Assembly: GCA_050950205.1 (NCBI GenBank)
Contig: JBMNHF010000010.1
Span: forward strand, 248,001 to 312,000
Length of the DNA stretch: 64,000 nucleotides
Direction of reading: 5' to 3'
Source: WRAV01 sp050950205
GTDB taxonomy: Bacteria; Bacillota; Clostridia; Oscillospirales; Ruminococcaceae
The position numbers and the translations under genes are program-made. Shown here one piece after another: positions 33,975-42,161 of this stretch. Each line of letters starts with the position of its first letter. The first letter of the stretch is position 1. Below the pieces are notes generated by a model. It was not told the origin of the DNA. It ran no database searches and saw nothing but the letters and a program-made list of their open reading frames with translations.

Positions 33975-34720
33975 ATGATGAATTTCTTACACGGGATATG
34001 GGACTCCTTTTATTACGCCTTTTTGGAAGCCCAGCGCTGGAAGTTTTATCTAGGCGGGCTGCGGAACACGCTGTTTATGGCTGCAGTGGCCTGCATCATC
34101 GGCATCGTCATCGGGCTGGTGCTGGCTATTTTAAGGTAAGCGCCCAGGCCAACCATTTGGCTGGCCCGCAGCGCTCCGGCACTCTGGGCGGATGGCTGGT
34201 TCGCCTGGGGGGCGGCTTTGCCAACCTTTATACCACGGTGATAAGGGGCACTCCCGTACTGGTGCAGCTGCTCATTCTCTACTACGGGGTTTTTAAAACA
34301 GTCCCCAAGGAGTATGCCCTTTTGGTGGCGGGGCTTTCCTTTGGCATCAACTCCGGAGCATATGTCTGCGAAATTGTTCGGGCCGGCATTCAAAGTGTGG
34401 AAAAAGGCCAGACCGAAGCAGGACGCTCTCTGGGGCTGAGCTCTCGGCAGACCATGCAGCTGGTGGTGCTGCCACAGGCCATTAAGAACATACTGCCCAC
34501 CCTTTTTAATGAATTCATCACCTTGCTCAAGGAAACATCGGTGGCGGGTTACATAGCCCTGACCGACCTTACCCGGGCAGGAGACGTGGTTCGTTCCCGG
34601 GTTTGGAACATCACCCCCCTGATTATTTCCGGCCTTATTTATCTCATTCTTGTCATCCTGCTCACCAAGGTGCAGGGAGTTTTGGAAAGGAGGCTGGGTG
34701 CCAGTGATCGACGTCTGTAA
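33975..34720 (+). pseudogene. Amino-acid ABC transporter permease, one frameshift
   Basis: The first 54 codons (from ATG 33975) run to VLAILR and stop at TAA 34137. The rest continues in the -1 frame as VSAQANHLAGP ... NLYTTVIRGTPVLVQLLILYYG. It has the HisM-type EAA loop (EAGRSLGLSSRQTMQLVVLPQAIKNILPTLFNEF). One base is missing at ATTTTAAGG (34128-34136); restoring a third A would give a normal permease of 248 residues with about five membrane segments. Either a real single-base deletion or a homopolymer error. The slippery-site rules for programmed -1 shifting are not met. Confidence 0.85.
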
Positions 34721-35427
34721 CCTTTCCAAGGCATTTGGGGATCATTTGGTATTGGACGGCATCAACGAGCGGATTCAAAAAGGGGAAAAGGTAGTGGTGG
34801 TGGGCCCTTCCGGCTCTGGTAAATCCACCTTTTTGCGCTGCCTCAACCTGTTGGAGCAGCCCACCGGCGGCGACATTATTTTTGAGGGGCAGAACATCAC
34901 CGACCCCAAAAACCAACATCAATTTACTCCGCCGAAAAATGGGGATGGTGTTTCAGCAGTTTAATCTCTTTCCCCATCTCACCGTGCAGAGAAACATCAC
35001 CCTGGCCCCCGTCACCCTGGGACTTTGCACCCAGCGGGAGGCGGACGAAAAAGCCATGGCTCTGCTGGAACGCATTGGATTGACCGATAAGGCACAGGCC
35101 TACCCGCGCCAACTTTCGGGCGGGCAGCAGCAGCGCATCGCCATTGTGCGGGCTTTGGCCATGAATCCTACGGTGATGCTGTTTGATGAGCCCACCTCCG
35201 CCCTGGACCCCGAAATGGTGGGGGAGGTGCTGGAGGTAATGCGGGAGCTTGCGCTGGACGGCATGACCATGGTGGTGGTCACCCACGAAATGGGCTTTGC
35301 CCGCGAAGTTGCCACCCGCGTTCTGTTTATGGATGAGGGACAGATTAAGGAGCAGGCTCCTCCCGACCAGTTTTTCGGTAATCCGCAGCACCCCCGTCTG
35401 CAAGAGTTTTTGCACAAAGTTCTTTAA
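34704..35427 (+). pseudogene. Amino-acid ABC transporter ATP-binding protein, one frameshift
   Basis: Starts at GTG 34704 after AAAGGAGG, overlapping the permease end by 17 bases. Walker A is GPSGSGKST, the Q-loop is MVFQQFNLFPHLTV, the signature is QLSGGQQQRIAIVRAL, Walker B is VMLFDEPTSALDPE and the switch His is in VTHEMGF. All are present, but Walker A lies in one frame and the rest in the +1 frame. The break is a run of five A (34908-34912); four would restore TDPKTNINLLRRK and give about 240 residues. With the permease, the second homopolymer indel in one operon. Confidence 0.87.
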
Positions 35428-35436
35428 AACAAACAT

Positions 35437-35473
35437 AAAAATCCTCAGAGCAAAACTGCTTTGAGGATTTTTT
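35437..35473 (+). terminator. Terminator of the amino-acid transporter operon
   Basis: AAAATCCTCAGAGCA with TGCTTTGAGGATTTT and a T run; also T-rich outward on the minus strand, so it may serve the convergent acetyltransferase gene. Confidence 0.85.
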
Positions 35474-35500
35474 GATTTGGGATATGACCGGATTTCTTCC

Positions 35501-36097
35501 TTACAGGGGGATGGGCTGGTTGTTGTCAATGGCTGCGAGTATGGCCAATGCCCTTTCGTACTCGTGGTTGGAGTACTTGTAAAGGTTTGGCTGGGATGTG
35601 ATGACAAAGCCGGCCTTTTGGTAGATTTTAATGGCTTTGTGGCTCCATGTCTGGGTGTGCAGGTAAATATCCCGATCCCCTTCAATCTCTATCATCCGAC
35701 GGATGATTTCCGCCACAACGGCTTTTCCCAACCCTTTTCCCTGATGAGTGGGCTTGACAGCCACCCAATGAATCCAAGGATCCCGCCGGTTTCCGGTGTA
35801 GCTCCACCAGGCCGTTGCGGTGGCAACCTTTTCTCCGGCATCGGACTGGATAAAAATGCACCGCCGCTCCAGCTCCGAAAGGTAGGGCAGGTAATCTCTT
35901 TGAAAGCGAAGCAGAGCGTCAATTTCGCTGTCAAACTCCAGAACCGACGCCTCGATTTGCGCCCACGCCTTCTCGTCTCCCGGTTGAAAAGAGACAAAAG
36001 AGTAGCCGGCAGGCAGCGAAACCAAGGGCAGAGGCTGATTGCTTTTGCGGTGCATCAGCACATCCACAAAGGGAACGCTTTTATCCAACAAGTGCAT
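35501..36097 (-). CDS. GNAT-family N-acetyltransferase
   Basis: 198 residues. The acetyl-CoA pyrophosphate loop is VAVKPTHQGKGLGKAVV, after a beta strand with WIHWVAV; IYLHTQTWSHKAIKIYQKAGF is the usual C-terminal GNAT signature. The N-terminal 45 residues are unlike common GNATs. The substrate is unknown. GGGAGG precedes the ATG. It lies 19 bases downstream of the DRTGG gene on the same strand, so it probably belongs to the tail of the minus-strand hydrogenase-accessory transcript, though a functional tie is only guessed. Confidence 0.88.
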   Translation of the reverse strand: MHLLDKSVPFVDVLMHRKSNQPLPLVSLPAGYSFVSFQPGDEKAWAQIEASVLEFDSEIDALLRFQRDYLPYLSELERRCIFIQSDAGEKVATATAWWSYTGNRRDPWIHWVAVKPTHQGKGLGKAVVAEIIRRMIEIEGDRDIYLHTQTWSHKAIKIYQKAGFVITSQPNLYKYSNHEYERALAILAAIDNNQPIPL

Positions 36098-36116
36098 AAC
36101 CTCCCTTGCAAATGAG

Positions 36117-36452
36117 TTACAGACCCAAAGCCTTGCCCAGGGCCAAGGTCAGAGCAAAGGCGGATTTGGGAGAGGAGAGCACCGGGATATTGTTTTCTTC
36201 CGCCCGCATTCTGGCGTCTTCGTCCAGAGGGGCATTATCGCAGAGGATGATGCAGCTGACATCGGCCAAAAGTGCCACCGCCACCGCATTGATGTTGCCC
36301 ATTACGGTGATCCAGGCGCTGTTTTCTTCCGCCCGGCCCATCACCCAGGAGAGAAAATCTCCCACATAACCGCCGGTGACGGTGCGGTCCAAGCCGCCGT
36401 GGCCGGCAATACAGCTACACTCCAACAGCTGAATCAGAGTTTTTACCGTCAT
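36117..36452 (-). CDS. DRTGG-domain protein (hydrogenase-locus type)
   Basis: 111 residues from the ATG at 36452, with GGAGGAG 7 bases upstream; the long frame running into the upstream gene is a frameshift artefact. It shows the SCIAGHGGLDRTVTGGYVGDFLSWVMG block of DRTGG domains (here DRTVTGG), then VMGNINAVAVALLADVSCIILCDN and the end of the alpha/beta fold. DRTGG domains accompany CBS or phosphotransacetylase proteins and recur beside clostridial [FeFe] hydrogenases; their biochemical role is not established. Its start overlaps the Fe-S gene by 38 bases. Confidence 0.8.
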   Translation of the reverse strand: MTVKTLIQLLECSCIAGHGGLDRTVTGGYVGDFLSWVMGRAEENSAWITVMGNINAVAVALLADVSCIILCDNAPLDEDARMRAEENNIPVLSSPKSAFALTLALGKALGL

Positions 36453-37769
36453 CGGGATGCTCCTCCGTAGGATGGATTCTGCCCTTGTCGGCAGGGTGAT
36501 CGGACAGACTGACGCCCAGTGAGCTTGCCTCTTTGCGGAGAATAAAGATACAGTCGTTGAGCCTTGCACCGCTGCCGGTGACAATGTCCTCGGCCAAAGC
36601 CCGGCAGGAGGGGCGCACCGCAAGCTTCCGCAGTCAAGGGCGGGCCAAAAATCTCCTCCCAAAGCGTCGATTTCCCGCATCATACGCATGGCTTCCTCCA
36701 AATTGGGAGAAAGCTGCATGACGCCGGCATATTCCAGCTCCCCGTCCCAATCCATAAGTTGGGGGGAGATGGAGTCGTTCAGGTGATTGAGGGAAACAGG
36801 CATATACTTGCGCAACCGCTGGATGCGTGCCTTGGCCACGTAAGGGTTTTCTACGGTGAGAACCCCTCCCACACAGCCTCCGGGGCAGGCGTTTAGCTCG
36901 ATAAAGTCCAATTCGCTCAAGCGTTCGTCTTCCAGCTGTTCCAGCACGGCAATGACGTTTTCGATGCCGTCGGCGGCCAGATACTGCTCCCGAATCAGGG
37001 AGGCGCTTTCCCCTCCCGAATTGGCCCAGCTCACCCCAATGATGCCGCTTTTGGCAAGGGGGCGAGGGGTTTTAATCCGCTCCATTTTTTCCAAAAGAGG
37101 GGGATAAATATCCGCAATGGAAAAGGCGCCATCCACCCAGCTTTTGGAGATTCCGATGGGGGAGACGATGTCGGTGACCTTGGCGGGGCAGGGGGTGATA
37201 AAGAAGCAGCCGATCTCCTCTTTGGAAAGGCCGGTTTCCTGCATCGCCTCCTCCTTGGCCATATGGGCGGCCACCTGCATGGGGGAAAGGTGAGAAAGCA
37301 CCTGCTCGCACAAATCGGGGTAGCGCACCTTGACCAGCCGCACAATGGCGGGACAGGCCGAGCTGATGACAGGGGTTTTAAGTTTATTTTCCCGCATGAT
37401 CTGGCGGGTGTAATCAGAGACCAGCTCGGCAGCGCGACTCACCTCAAAAACGCTGTCAAAGCCCAGCTCCATCAAACCCGTCAGGACGTAATCCACATCC
37501 AGCAGGTTGTTGAACTGCCCATATAAGGTGGGGGCGGGCAGAGCAATTTTGTAGCGGAAGTCGTTCATCATACTCAAAGGATCGGTGACGGCTCGCTTGG
37601 CATGGTGGGGACAAACTCGGATGCATTCGCCGCAATCGATACAGCGGTTGGAAATGATCCGCGCTTTGCCGTCCCGCACTCGTATGGCCTGGGTAGGGCA
37701 CCGCTTGATGCAGTTGGTGCAACCCAGACATTTGTCTTCATCCAGGCGTACACTGTGAAAATATTGCAT
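36415..37769 (-). pseudogene. [FeFe]-hydrogenase-like Fe-S protein, frameshifted near its 3' end
   Basis: Starts at ATG 37769 after AAAGGG. Residues 10-60 hold two 4Fe-4S motifs (CLGCTNCIKRCP and CIDCGECIRVCP). The hydrogenase large-subunit C-terminal fold follows, with SACPAIVRLVKVRYP, ITPCPAKVTDI and NACPGGCVGG at the places of the H-cluster cysteines. Near the end a Cys-rich Fe-S domain should read DCGSCGAPSCRALAEDIV, but extra bases at 36622-36623 and in a G4 run at 36610-36613 split it over frames; its tail ends at 36415. The family is a putative redox sensor beside HydA; true H2 catalysis is doubtful. Confidence 0.82.
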
Positions 37770-37810
37770 TCGCAAGACCCTTTCCATTTCATTCCCGGAG
37801 TGACATGAGC

Positions 37811-37945
37811 GTTTCAGACAACCGGCGGTTGTCTGGCTCGGATTTTCTTGCCATGGCGCTGGGCGTCTATTTCGTATCGAGAGTCTGCGCCATGAAAACT
37901 TCGAAAATCCTAAAAATTCAAAAACCCCAAGGGGTTCCGGGGTTT
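37811..37945. repeat. Hairpin-rich intergenic segment
   Basis: CAGACAACC with GGTTGTCTG (37815-37835). Then a 70-base imperfect palindrome, in which GGATTTTC (37840) pairs with GAAAATCC (to about 37910) and CATGGCGC (37852-37859) with GCGCCATG (37887-37894). Then AACCCC with GGGGTT (37923-37937). It lies in the 254-base gap between the RsbW-like and Fe-S genes; no reading frame is convincing. Confidence 0.65.
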
Positions 37946-38023
37946 ACACAAAACGCCAACAAATTGCCTGTTTTTCATCCCTTTGCTTTCCGTGAAATTC
38001 TCTGAGCGACCGGCCTCTAAACA

Positions 38024-38473
38024 TCAACCCTCCGTCCCGCGGACCCGAATGGTCATGTAGACGTCGGTGCCCTTTCCAATCACGGAGTTGATTTGCAGAC
38101 CATCGCAGCATTTTTTCATGTTGGGCAACCCCATTCCCGCCCCAAATCCCAGGGCCCGCACCTCGTCGGGAGCGGTGGAATAACCTTCTTCCATCGCTTT
38201 TTCCAAATCGGCGATACCGGGGCCGTGGTCGGAGAGCAGGATTTCCACCCGGTCGGGGAAAATCTCCACCTTGGCGGTTCCGCCATGGGCGTGAATTACC
38301 ATGTTGATTTCACCCTCATACATGGCGATGGATACCCGACGGATGGCGTCGAGATCGTACCCCAGCTTTTTGAGGATGCCTTTTACCTTGCTGGAGGCTT
38401 CTCCGGCTCGGGTGAAGTCGTTGCCTGGCACCTCGTATAGCTGGACGATGGGTTCCACAGAAGATTTACTCAT
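38024..38473 (-). CDS. RsbW-like ATP-binding protein (anti-sigma-factor kinase fold)
   Basis: 149 residues from ATG 38473 after GGGAGAGGG. GHKL ATPase motifs: N-box IAMYEGEINMVIHAHGG, the G1 box in LSDHGPGIADLEKAM, and GFGAGMGLPNMKKCCDGLQI, where the glycine-rich lid lies. This is the size and shape of RsbW/SpoIIAB/RsbT-type serine kinases, which phosphorylate STAS partners. No STAS protein or sigma factor lies nearby. Such a gene recurs near clostridial hydrogenase clusters, so a regulatory role there is plausible but unproven. In line with the DRTGG and Fe-S genes on the same strand. Confidence 0.85.
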   Translation of the reverse strand: MSKSSVEPIVQLYEVPGNDFTRAGEASSKVKGILKKLGYDLDAIRRVSIAMYEGEINMVIHAHGGTAKVEIFPDRVEILLSDHGPGIADLEKAMEEGYSTAPDEVRALGFGAGMGLPNMKKCCDGLQINSVIGKGTDVYMTIRVRGTEG

Positions 38474-38503
38474 CAATGAATTCCCTCTCCCTGATGATAT
38501 GGA

Positions 38504-38848
38504 CTAACAATCCCCGCCCCGCAGGCCGGCCTGATACAGCTTGCCGCAGGCCGAAAACATTCGGTACCGGGTGGCAAGAACGGCAATGCCCCGCTCTTTG
38601 GCCAGTTTTACCACATCATCCCCCGGCACCTTACCCCGCACAAAGCAGATGCAGCGCATATCCAACATTTCGGCGGTGCGCACACTCTGAGGGTTAATCA
38701 GCCCGGTCAGCAGCATTCCCTGATCCTCAATAAAGGCCAGAGCATCGCTCATCATGTCGGTGCCACAGGCTGTTTGAATTTCCAGATCCATATCGTCGCC
38801 GCAAAGCACCTTGGCATCCAGAAGCTCCACAATTTTTCCCAGCTTCAA
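38504..38848 (-). CDS. DRTGG-domain protein, first gene of the minus-strand accessory run
   Basis: 114 residues from TTG 38848, chosen because AGGAGG lies 7 bases upstream and similarity starts at LKLGKIVELLDAKVLCGDD; the frame runs on to 38950 without a site. LEIQTACGTDMMSDALAF corresponds to the DRTGG position in a diverged form. GLINPQSVRTAEMLDMRCICFVRGK and the GIAVLATRYRMF end fit the DRTGG fold. It pairs with a second copy about 2 kb downstream. Together with the RsbW-like gene it lies divergent from the hydrogenase operon. Confidence 0.78.
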   Translation of the reverse strand: MKLGKIVELLDAKVLCGDDMDLEIQTACGTDMMSDALAFIEDQGMLLTGLINPQSVRTAEMLDMRCICFVRGKVPGDDVVKLAKERGIAVLATRYRMFSACGKLYQAGLRGGDC

Positions 38849-38963
38849 GGCAAAACCTCCTACCTCATCTTTTGCTTTGCCGGTGGTGGCAAAGAGGTTA
38901 CAAAGCCATTTACTGGCTTTGATCCAGCTTTTATCGGCATAATTTGCCACAGGCAGATATCTT

Positions 38964-38972
38964 ATTATAGCA
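38964..38972 (-). promoter_or_regulatory. Extended -10 promoter of the minus-strand accessory run
   Basis: TGC then TATAAT (38969-38964) on the minus strand; no strong -35. The plus-strand hydrogenase promoter is about 220 bp away, and nothing else is recognised in this 373-base divergent gap. Confidence 0.5.
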
Positions 38973-39183
38973 TGAATTGCAACAGCAAGCTAACAATCTT
39001 TTGCAAGGTTTTTTGTGCCCAACAACCAACAAAATTAGAAAAACTGTAAAACAAAGAGGTAAAATGATAAATTTGTTATTTATTACGCATAAAATGTTGC
39101 ACACAACTAACCGTCAAAAACCCGCCTATTGTGACAACCATGCGGAAAAGCAAGGTTCTCTTGTGGATTTTGTCTTTTGGTTT

Positions 39184-39192
39184 TGTTATAAT
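39184..39192 (+). promoter_or_regulatory. Extended -10 promoter of the hydrogenase operon
   Basis: TGT followed by TATAAT (39187-39192), 30 bases before the first ATG; the -35 is weak. No Rex-type palindrome could be confirmed beside it. Confidence 0.5.
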
Positions 39193-39221
39193 GTTTGGGG
39201 ACAGAAAAGGGGGCAAGGCGT

Positions 39222-39767
39222 ATGCGGGAGCTTTCCCTTCATGTGATGGATATCACCCAAAACAGCATTTCGGCTGGAGCGTCCCTCATTGACATTGCGG
39301 TGGAGGAAAACACCGAGGCAAACACCCTTTCCATCCGAATTGAAGACAACGGAAAGGGCATGAGCGTCCAGCAGGTGGAGCAGGTACAGGATCCCTTTTA
39401 CACCACCCGCACCACCCGCAAGGTGGGGCTGGGCATCCCCTTTTTTCGGATGGCAGCCCAAATGACGGGGGGCAACCTTTCCATCCGCTCTCAGCAAGGG
39501 GTGGGAACTTGGGTGGAAGCAACCTTCTTCACCGACCATATCGACATGGTTCCGCTGGGGAATATGCAGGAGACCATCCTGTTGCTCATCCTCACAAATC
39601 CGCATCTGGACTTTACATATACCCGCACTCGGAACAAAGCCTCTTTTACCCTGGATACCCGCAAGCTCCGAGAGATTCTGGGAGAGGGCATCCCCTTAAA
39701 CGACCCTCAGGTGGTTGCTTGGCTAAAAGATTATCTGGCGCAAGGGGAGGCGGAAGTGTTAGCCTAA
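39222..39767 (+). CDS. Histidine-kinase-like ATPase-fold protein of the hydrogenase locus
   Basis: 181 residues from ATG 39222. GHKL motifs: N-box DITQNSISAGASLIDI, G1 in IRIEDNGKGMS, an F-box-like DPFYTTRTTRKVGLGIPFFRMAAQMTGG and a final GTWVEATF. It lacks a phospho-accepting His domain, so it is not a classic sensor kinase. The C-terminal 60 residues (LDFTYTRTRNKASFTLDTRKLREIL) are a separate unknown segment. Genes of this kind commonly lie between the NuoE and HndB genes of clostridial hydrogenases. Here it starts the operon and no NuoE gene precedes it. The function is unknown. Confidence 0.85.
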   Translation: MRELSLHVMDITQNSISAGASLIDIAVEENTEANTLSIRIEDNGKGMSVQQVEQVQDPFYTTRTTRKVGLGIPFFRMAAQMTGGNLSIRSQQGVGTWVEATFFTDHIDMVPLGNMQETILLLILTNPHLDFTYTRTRNKASFTLDTRKLREILGEGIPLNDPQVVAWLKDYLAQGEAEVLA

Positions 39768-39967
39768 CACAGGGTAAGCCGAACAGCGGCGGCAAAATTT
39801 GTGCAAACCATGGGTTAGTCTGCCCAAAATGGTTTTATTTTTAACAAGGACGTTAAGCAATTCACAAACAGCATGGTCAGTATTTTGACGGGGTGGACTG
39901 GACAGGCGTGCCGGCTTTGTCGGTTTTTGCCTTCCAGTAATCAGCAACTATTACAGGAGGTAAGCAA

Positions 39968-40336
39968 ATGAAGTCTCTGGAAGAACTGATGGCGATTCGG
40001 GAGAAAGCCAGACAGGGGATGGGAATCCGCAACGACAAGCACGAAGGCACCCGGGTGATTGTGGGTATGGCTACCTGCGGCATTGCCGCCGGAGCGCGGC
40101 CGGTGCTGTCGGCAGTGGTAGAAGAAATCGCCAAAGAAAAGCTGGATGTTCAGGTGGGGCAGACCGGCTGCATTGGCATCTGCCAGTACGAGCCAGTGAT
40201 GGAAGTGATCGAGCCTGGCAAGGAAAAAGTTACCTATGTCAAAATGACCCCCGAAAAAGCCATCAAGGTTGTTCACAAGCATCTGATGGGCGGCGAAGTG
40301 GTGCAGGAATACACCATTGGCCGGGTCGGTAAGTAA
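39968..40336 (+). CDS. HndB-like (2Fe-2S) thioredoxin-fold ferredoxin subunit
   Basis: 122 residues. A helical N-terminus (MKSLEELMAIREKARQ) is followed by a thioredoxin-like 2Fe-2S fold with Cys at 37 (VGMATCGIAAGA), 68 and 72 (VGQTGCIGICQYEP). Only three cysteines are present, as is common in HndB rather than NuoE, so a complete cluster would need another ligand. In NADP-reducing hydrogenases this is the small electron-transfer subunit. GGAGG precedes it and it lies 19 bases before the NuoF-like gene. Symbol withheld because naming (hndB, hydC) differs between species. Confidence 0.87.
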   Translation: MKSLEELMAIREKARQGMGIRNDKHEGTRVIVGMATCGIAAGARPVLSAVVEEIAKEKLDVQVGQTGCIGICQYEPVMEVIEPGKEKVTYVKMTPEKAIKVVHKHLMGGEVVQEYTIGRVGK

Positions 40337-40355
40337 AGAGGAGGAGAGTTAACAG

Positions 40356-42146
40356 ATGGTAAGATCCCATATTCTGGTCTGTGGCGGAACCGGATGCACG
40401 TCTTCCAACAGCCCGGCCATCATTCGTGCATTGGAGGAGCAGCTGGACAAATCCGGTCTGAGCGATGAGGTCAAGGTGGTTCAAACCGGATGCTTTGGCT
40501 TGTGCGCTTTGGGCCCCATTATGATTGTGTATCCCGAAGGCACCTTTTACTCCATGGTCAAAGTGGACGACGTTCCCGAAATTGTGGAGGAGCACCTCCT
40601 CAAAGGCCGCATTGTCACCCGTCTGGTCTATGATGAGACGGTGCAGGAAAGCGGTGAGGTCGCCTCTCTGGATGACACCAACTTTTACAAAAAGCAAATG
40701 CGGGTGGCACTGCGCAACTGCGGCGTGATCGATCCCGAGGATATCAACGAATACATAGCTTATGACGGATATCAGGCTCTGGGCAAAGTCCTGACCCAGA
40801 TGACCCCCGAACAGGTGATTGAGGAAATCAAGGCTTCCGGTCTGCGGGGCCGGGGCGGTGCCGGTTTCCCCACCGGTGTGAAGTGGTCTTTTGCGGCGGC
40901 ACAGCCCAAGGGACAGAAATATGTCTGCTGCAACGCCGACGAAGGTGACCCCGGCGCTTTCATGGACCGCTCGGTGCTGGAGGGAGATCCCCACGCCCTC
41001 ATCGAGGCCATGGCCATTGCGGGCTATGCCATCGGCGCCGACAAGGGCTTTGTCTACGTTCGGGCCGAATACCCCATTGCCGTTCGCCGCTTGCAGATTG
41101 CCATTAAGCAGGCCAAGGAACTGGGGCTTTTGGGCAACAACATCTTTGGCACCGACTTCTGCTTTGATCTGGAAATTCGGCTGGGCGCCGGCGCCTTTGT
41201 ATGCGGTGAGGAAACCGCTCTGATCACCTCCATTGAGGGCAACCGGGGCGAACCCAGACCCCGTCCTCCTTTCCCGGCGGTCAAGGGCCTGTTCGGCAAG
41301 CCCACCGTCCTCAACAACGTGGAAACCTACGCCAATATTCCCCGGATTATTCTGTTGGGCGCAGAATGGTTTAAGGAAATCGGAACCGAGAAGTCCAAGG
41401 GCACCAAGGTGTTTGCGCTGGGCGGAAAAATCACCAACACCGGTCTGGTAGAAGTGCCCATGGGCACCACCCTGCGGGAAATCGTAGAGGAAATCGGCGG
41501 CGGTATTCCCGGCGGTAAGAAGTTTAAGGCAGCGCAAACCGGTGGACCTTCCGGCGGCTGCATTCCCGCCAAGCATCTGGATGTTCCCATCGACTACGAC
41601 AACCTGATTGCCATCGGTTCCATGATGGGCTCTGGCGGTCTCATCGTCATGGACGAGGACAGCTGCATGGTGGATATTGCCCGCTTCTTCCTGGACTTTA
41701 CGGTGGACGAAAGCTGCGGCAAGTGCACTCCCTGCCGGATCGGTACCAAGCGTCTGCTGGAAATGCTGGATCGGGTAACCGAGGGCAACGGCAAGCCCGG
41801 CGACATCGAAAAGATGGAAGAGCTGTGCTACTACATCAAGGAAAACGCCCTGTGCGGACTGGGCCAGACCGCCCCCAACCCGGTGCTTTCCACCCTCCGG
41901 TACTTTAGGGACGAATATGAGGCCCATATCTATCAAAAGACCTGCCCTGCCAAGGTCTGCAAAAACCTGCTTAACTACACCATCATCGCGGAGAAGTGCA
42001 CCGGCTGCACCCTCTGCTCTCGAGTTTGCCCGGTGGGCGCCATTACGGGCACCGTCAAACAACCGCACGTCATCGATCACGAAAAGTGCATCAAGTGCGG
42101 CGCGTGCATGGAAAAATGCCGCTTCGGCGCGATTGTTAAGGAATAG
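40356..42146 (+). CDS. NuoF-like NAD(P)H-binding subunit of the trimeric [FeFe] hydrogenase (HydB/HndC)
   Basis: 596 residues. Domains in order: thioredoxin-like 2Fe-2S at 1-110 (CGGTGCTSSNSP, VQTGCFGLCALGP); the FMN- and NADH-binding Nqo1 domain with GLRGRGGAGFPTGVKW and CNADEGDPGAFMDR; SLBB about 330-420; the 4Fe-4S site ESCGKCTPCRIGTKR; and a C-terminal pair of ferredoxin clusters (CTGCTLCSRVCP, CIKCGACMEKCR). It passes electrons between NAD(P)H, ferredoxin and the H2 site and is thought to hold the bifurcating flavin. It is followed after 15 bases by the catalytic subunit. Confidence 0.95.
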   Translation: MVRSHILVCGGTGCTSSNSPAIIRALEEQLDKSGLSDEVKVVQTGCFGLCALGPIMIVYPEGTFYSMVKVDDVPEIVEEHLLKGRIVTRLVYDETVQESGEVASLDDTNFYKKQMRVALRNCGVIDPEDINEYIAYDGYQALGKVLTQMTPEQVIEEIKASGLRGRGGAGFPTGVKWSFAAAQPKGQKYVCCNADEGDPGAFMDRSVLEGDPHALIEAMAIAGYAIGADKGFVYVRAEYPIAVRRLQIAIKQAKELGLLGNNIFGTDFCFDLEIRLGAGAFVCGEETALITSIEGNRGEPRPRPPFPAVKGLFGKPTVLNNVETYANIPRIILLGAEWFKEIGTEKSKGTKVFALGGKITNTGLVEVPMGTTLREIVEEIGGGIPGGKKFKAAQTGGPSGGCIPAKHLDVPIDYDNLIAIGSMMGSGGLIVMDEDSCMVDIARFFLDFTVDESCGKCTPCRIGTKRLLEMLDRVTEGNGKPGDIEKMEELCYYIKENALCGLGQTAPNPVLSTLRYFRDEYEAHIYQKTCPAKVCKNLLNYTIIAEKCTGCTLCSRVCPVGAITGTVKQPHVIDHEKCIKCGACMEKCRFGAIVKE

Positions 42147-42161
42147 GAGGAATAACCTGTT

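Noticed and set aside
34128..34136. Programmed -1 frameshift in the permease gene
   Set aside because: The X XXY YYZ slippery heptamer is not in frame and no stimulatory structure is seen; ABC permeases are not known to use one. A base deletion or sequence error is simpler.
36117..37787. 556-residue fusion of a hydrogenase-like protein with a DRTGG domain
   Set aside because: The linking segment is out-of-frame nonsense; moving two bases restores a conserved Cys-rich end, and the DRTGG part has its own GGAGGAG and ATG.
39050..39200. Rex (NADH-sensing repressor) operator before the hydrogenase operon
   Set aside because: Only half-site-like TTGTGA/TTGTTA pieces; no complete palindrome with proper spacing could be found on either strand.
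40263..42080. 605-codon minus-strand frame
   Set aside because: Antisense shadow of the NuoF-like gene, for the same reason of codon bias.
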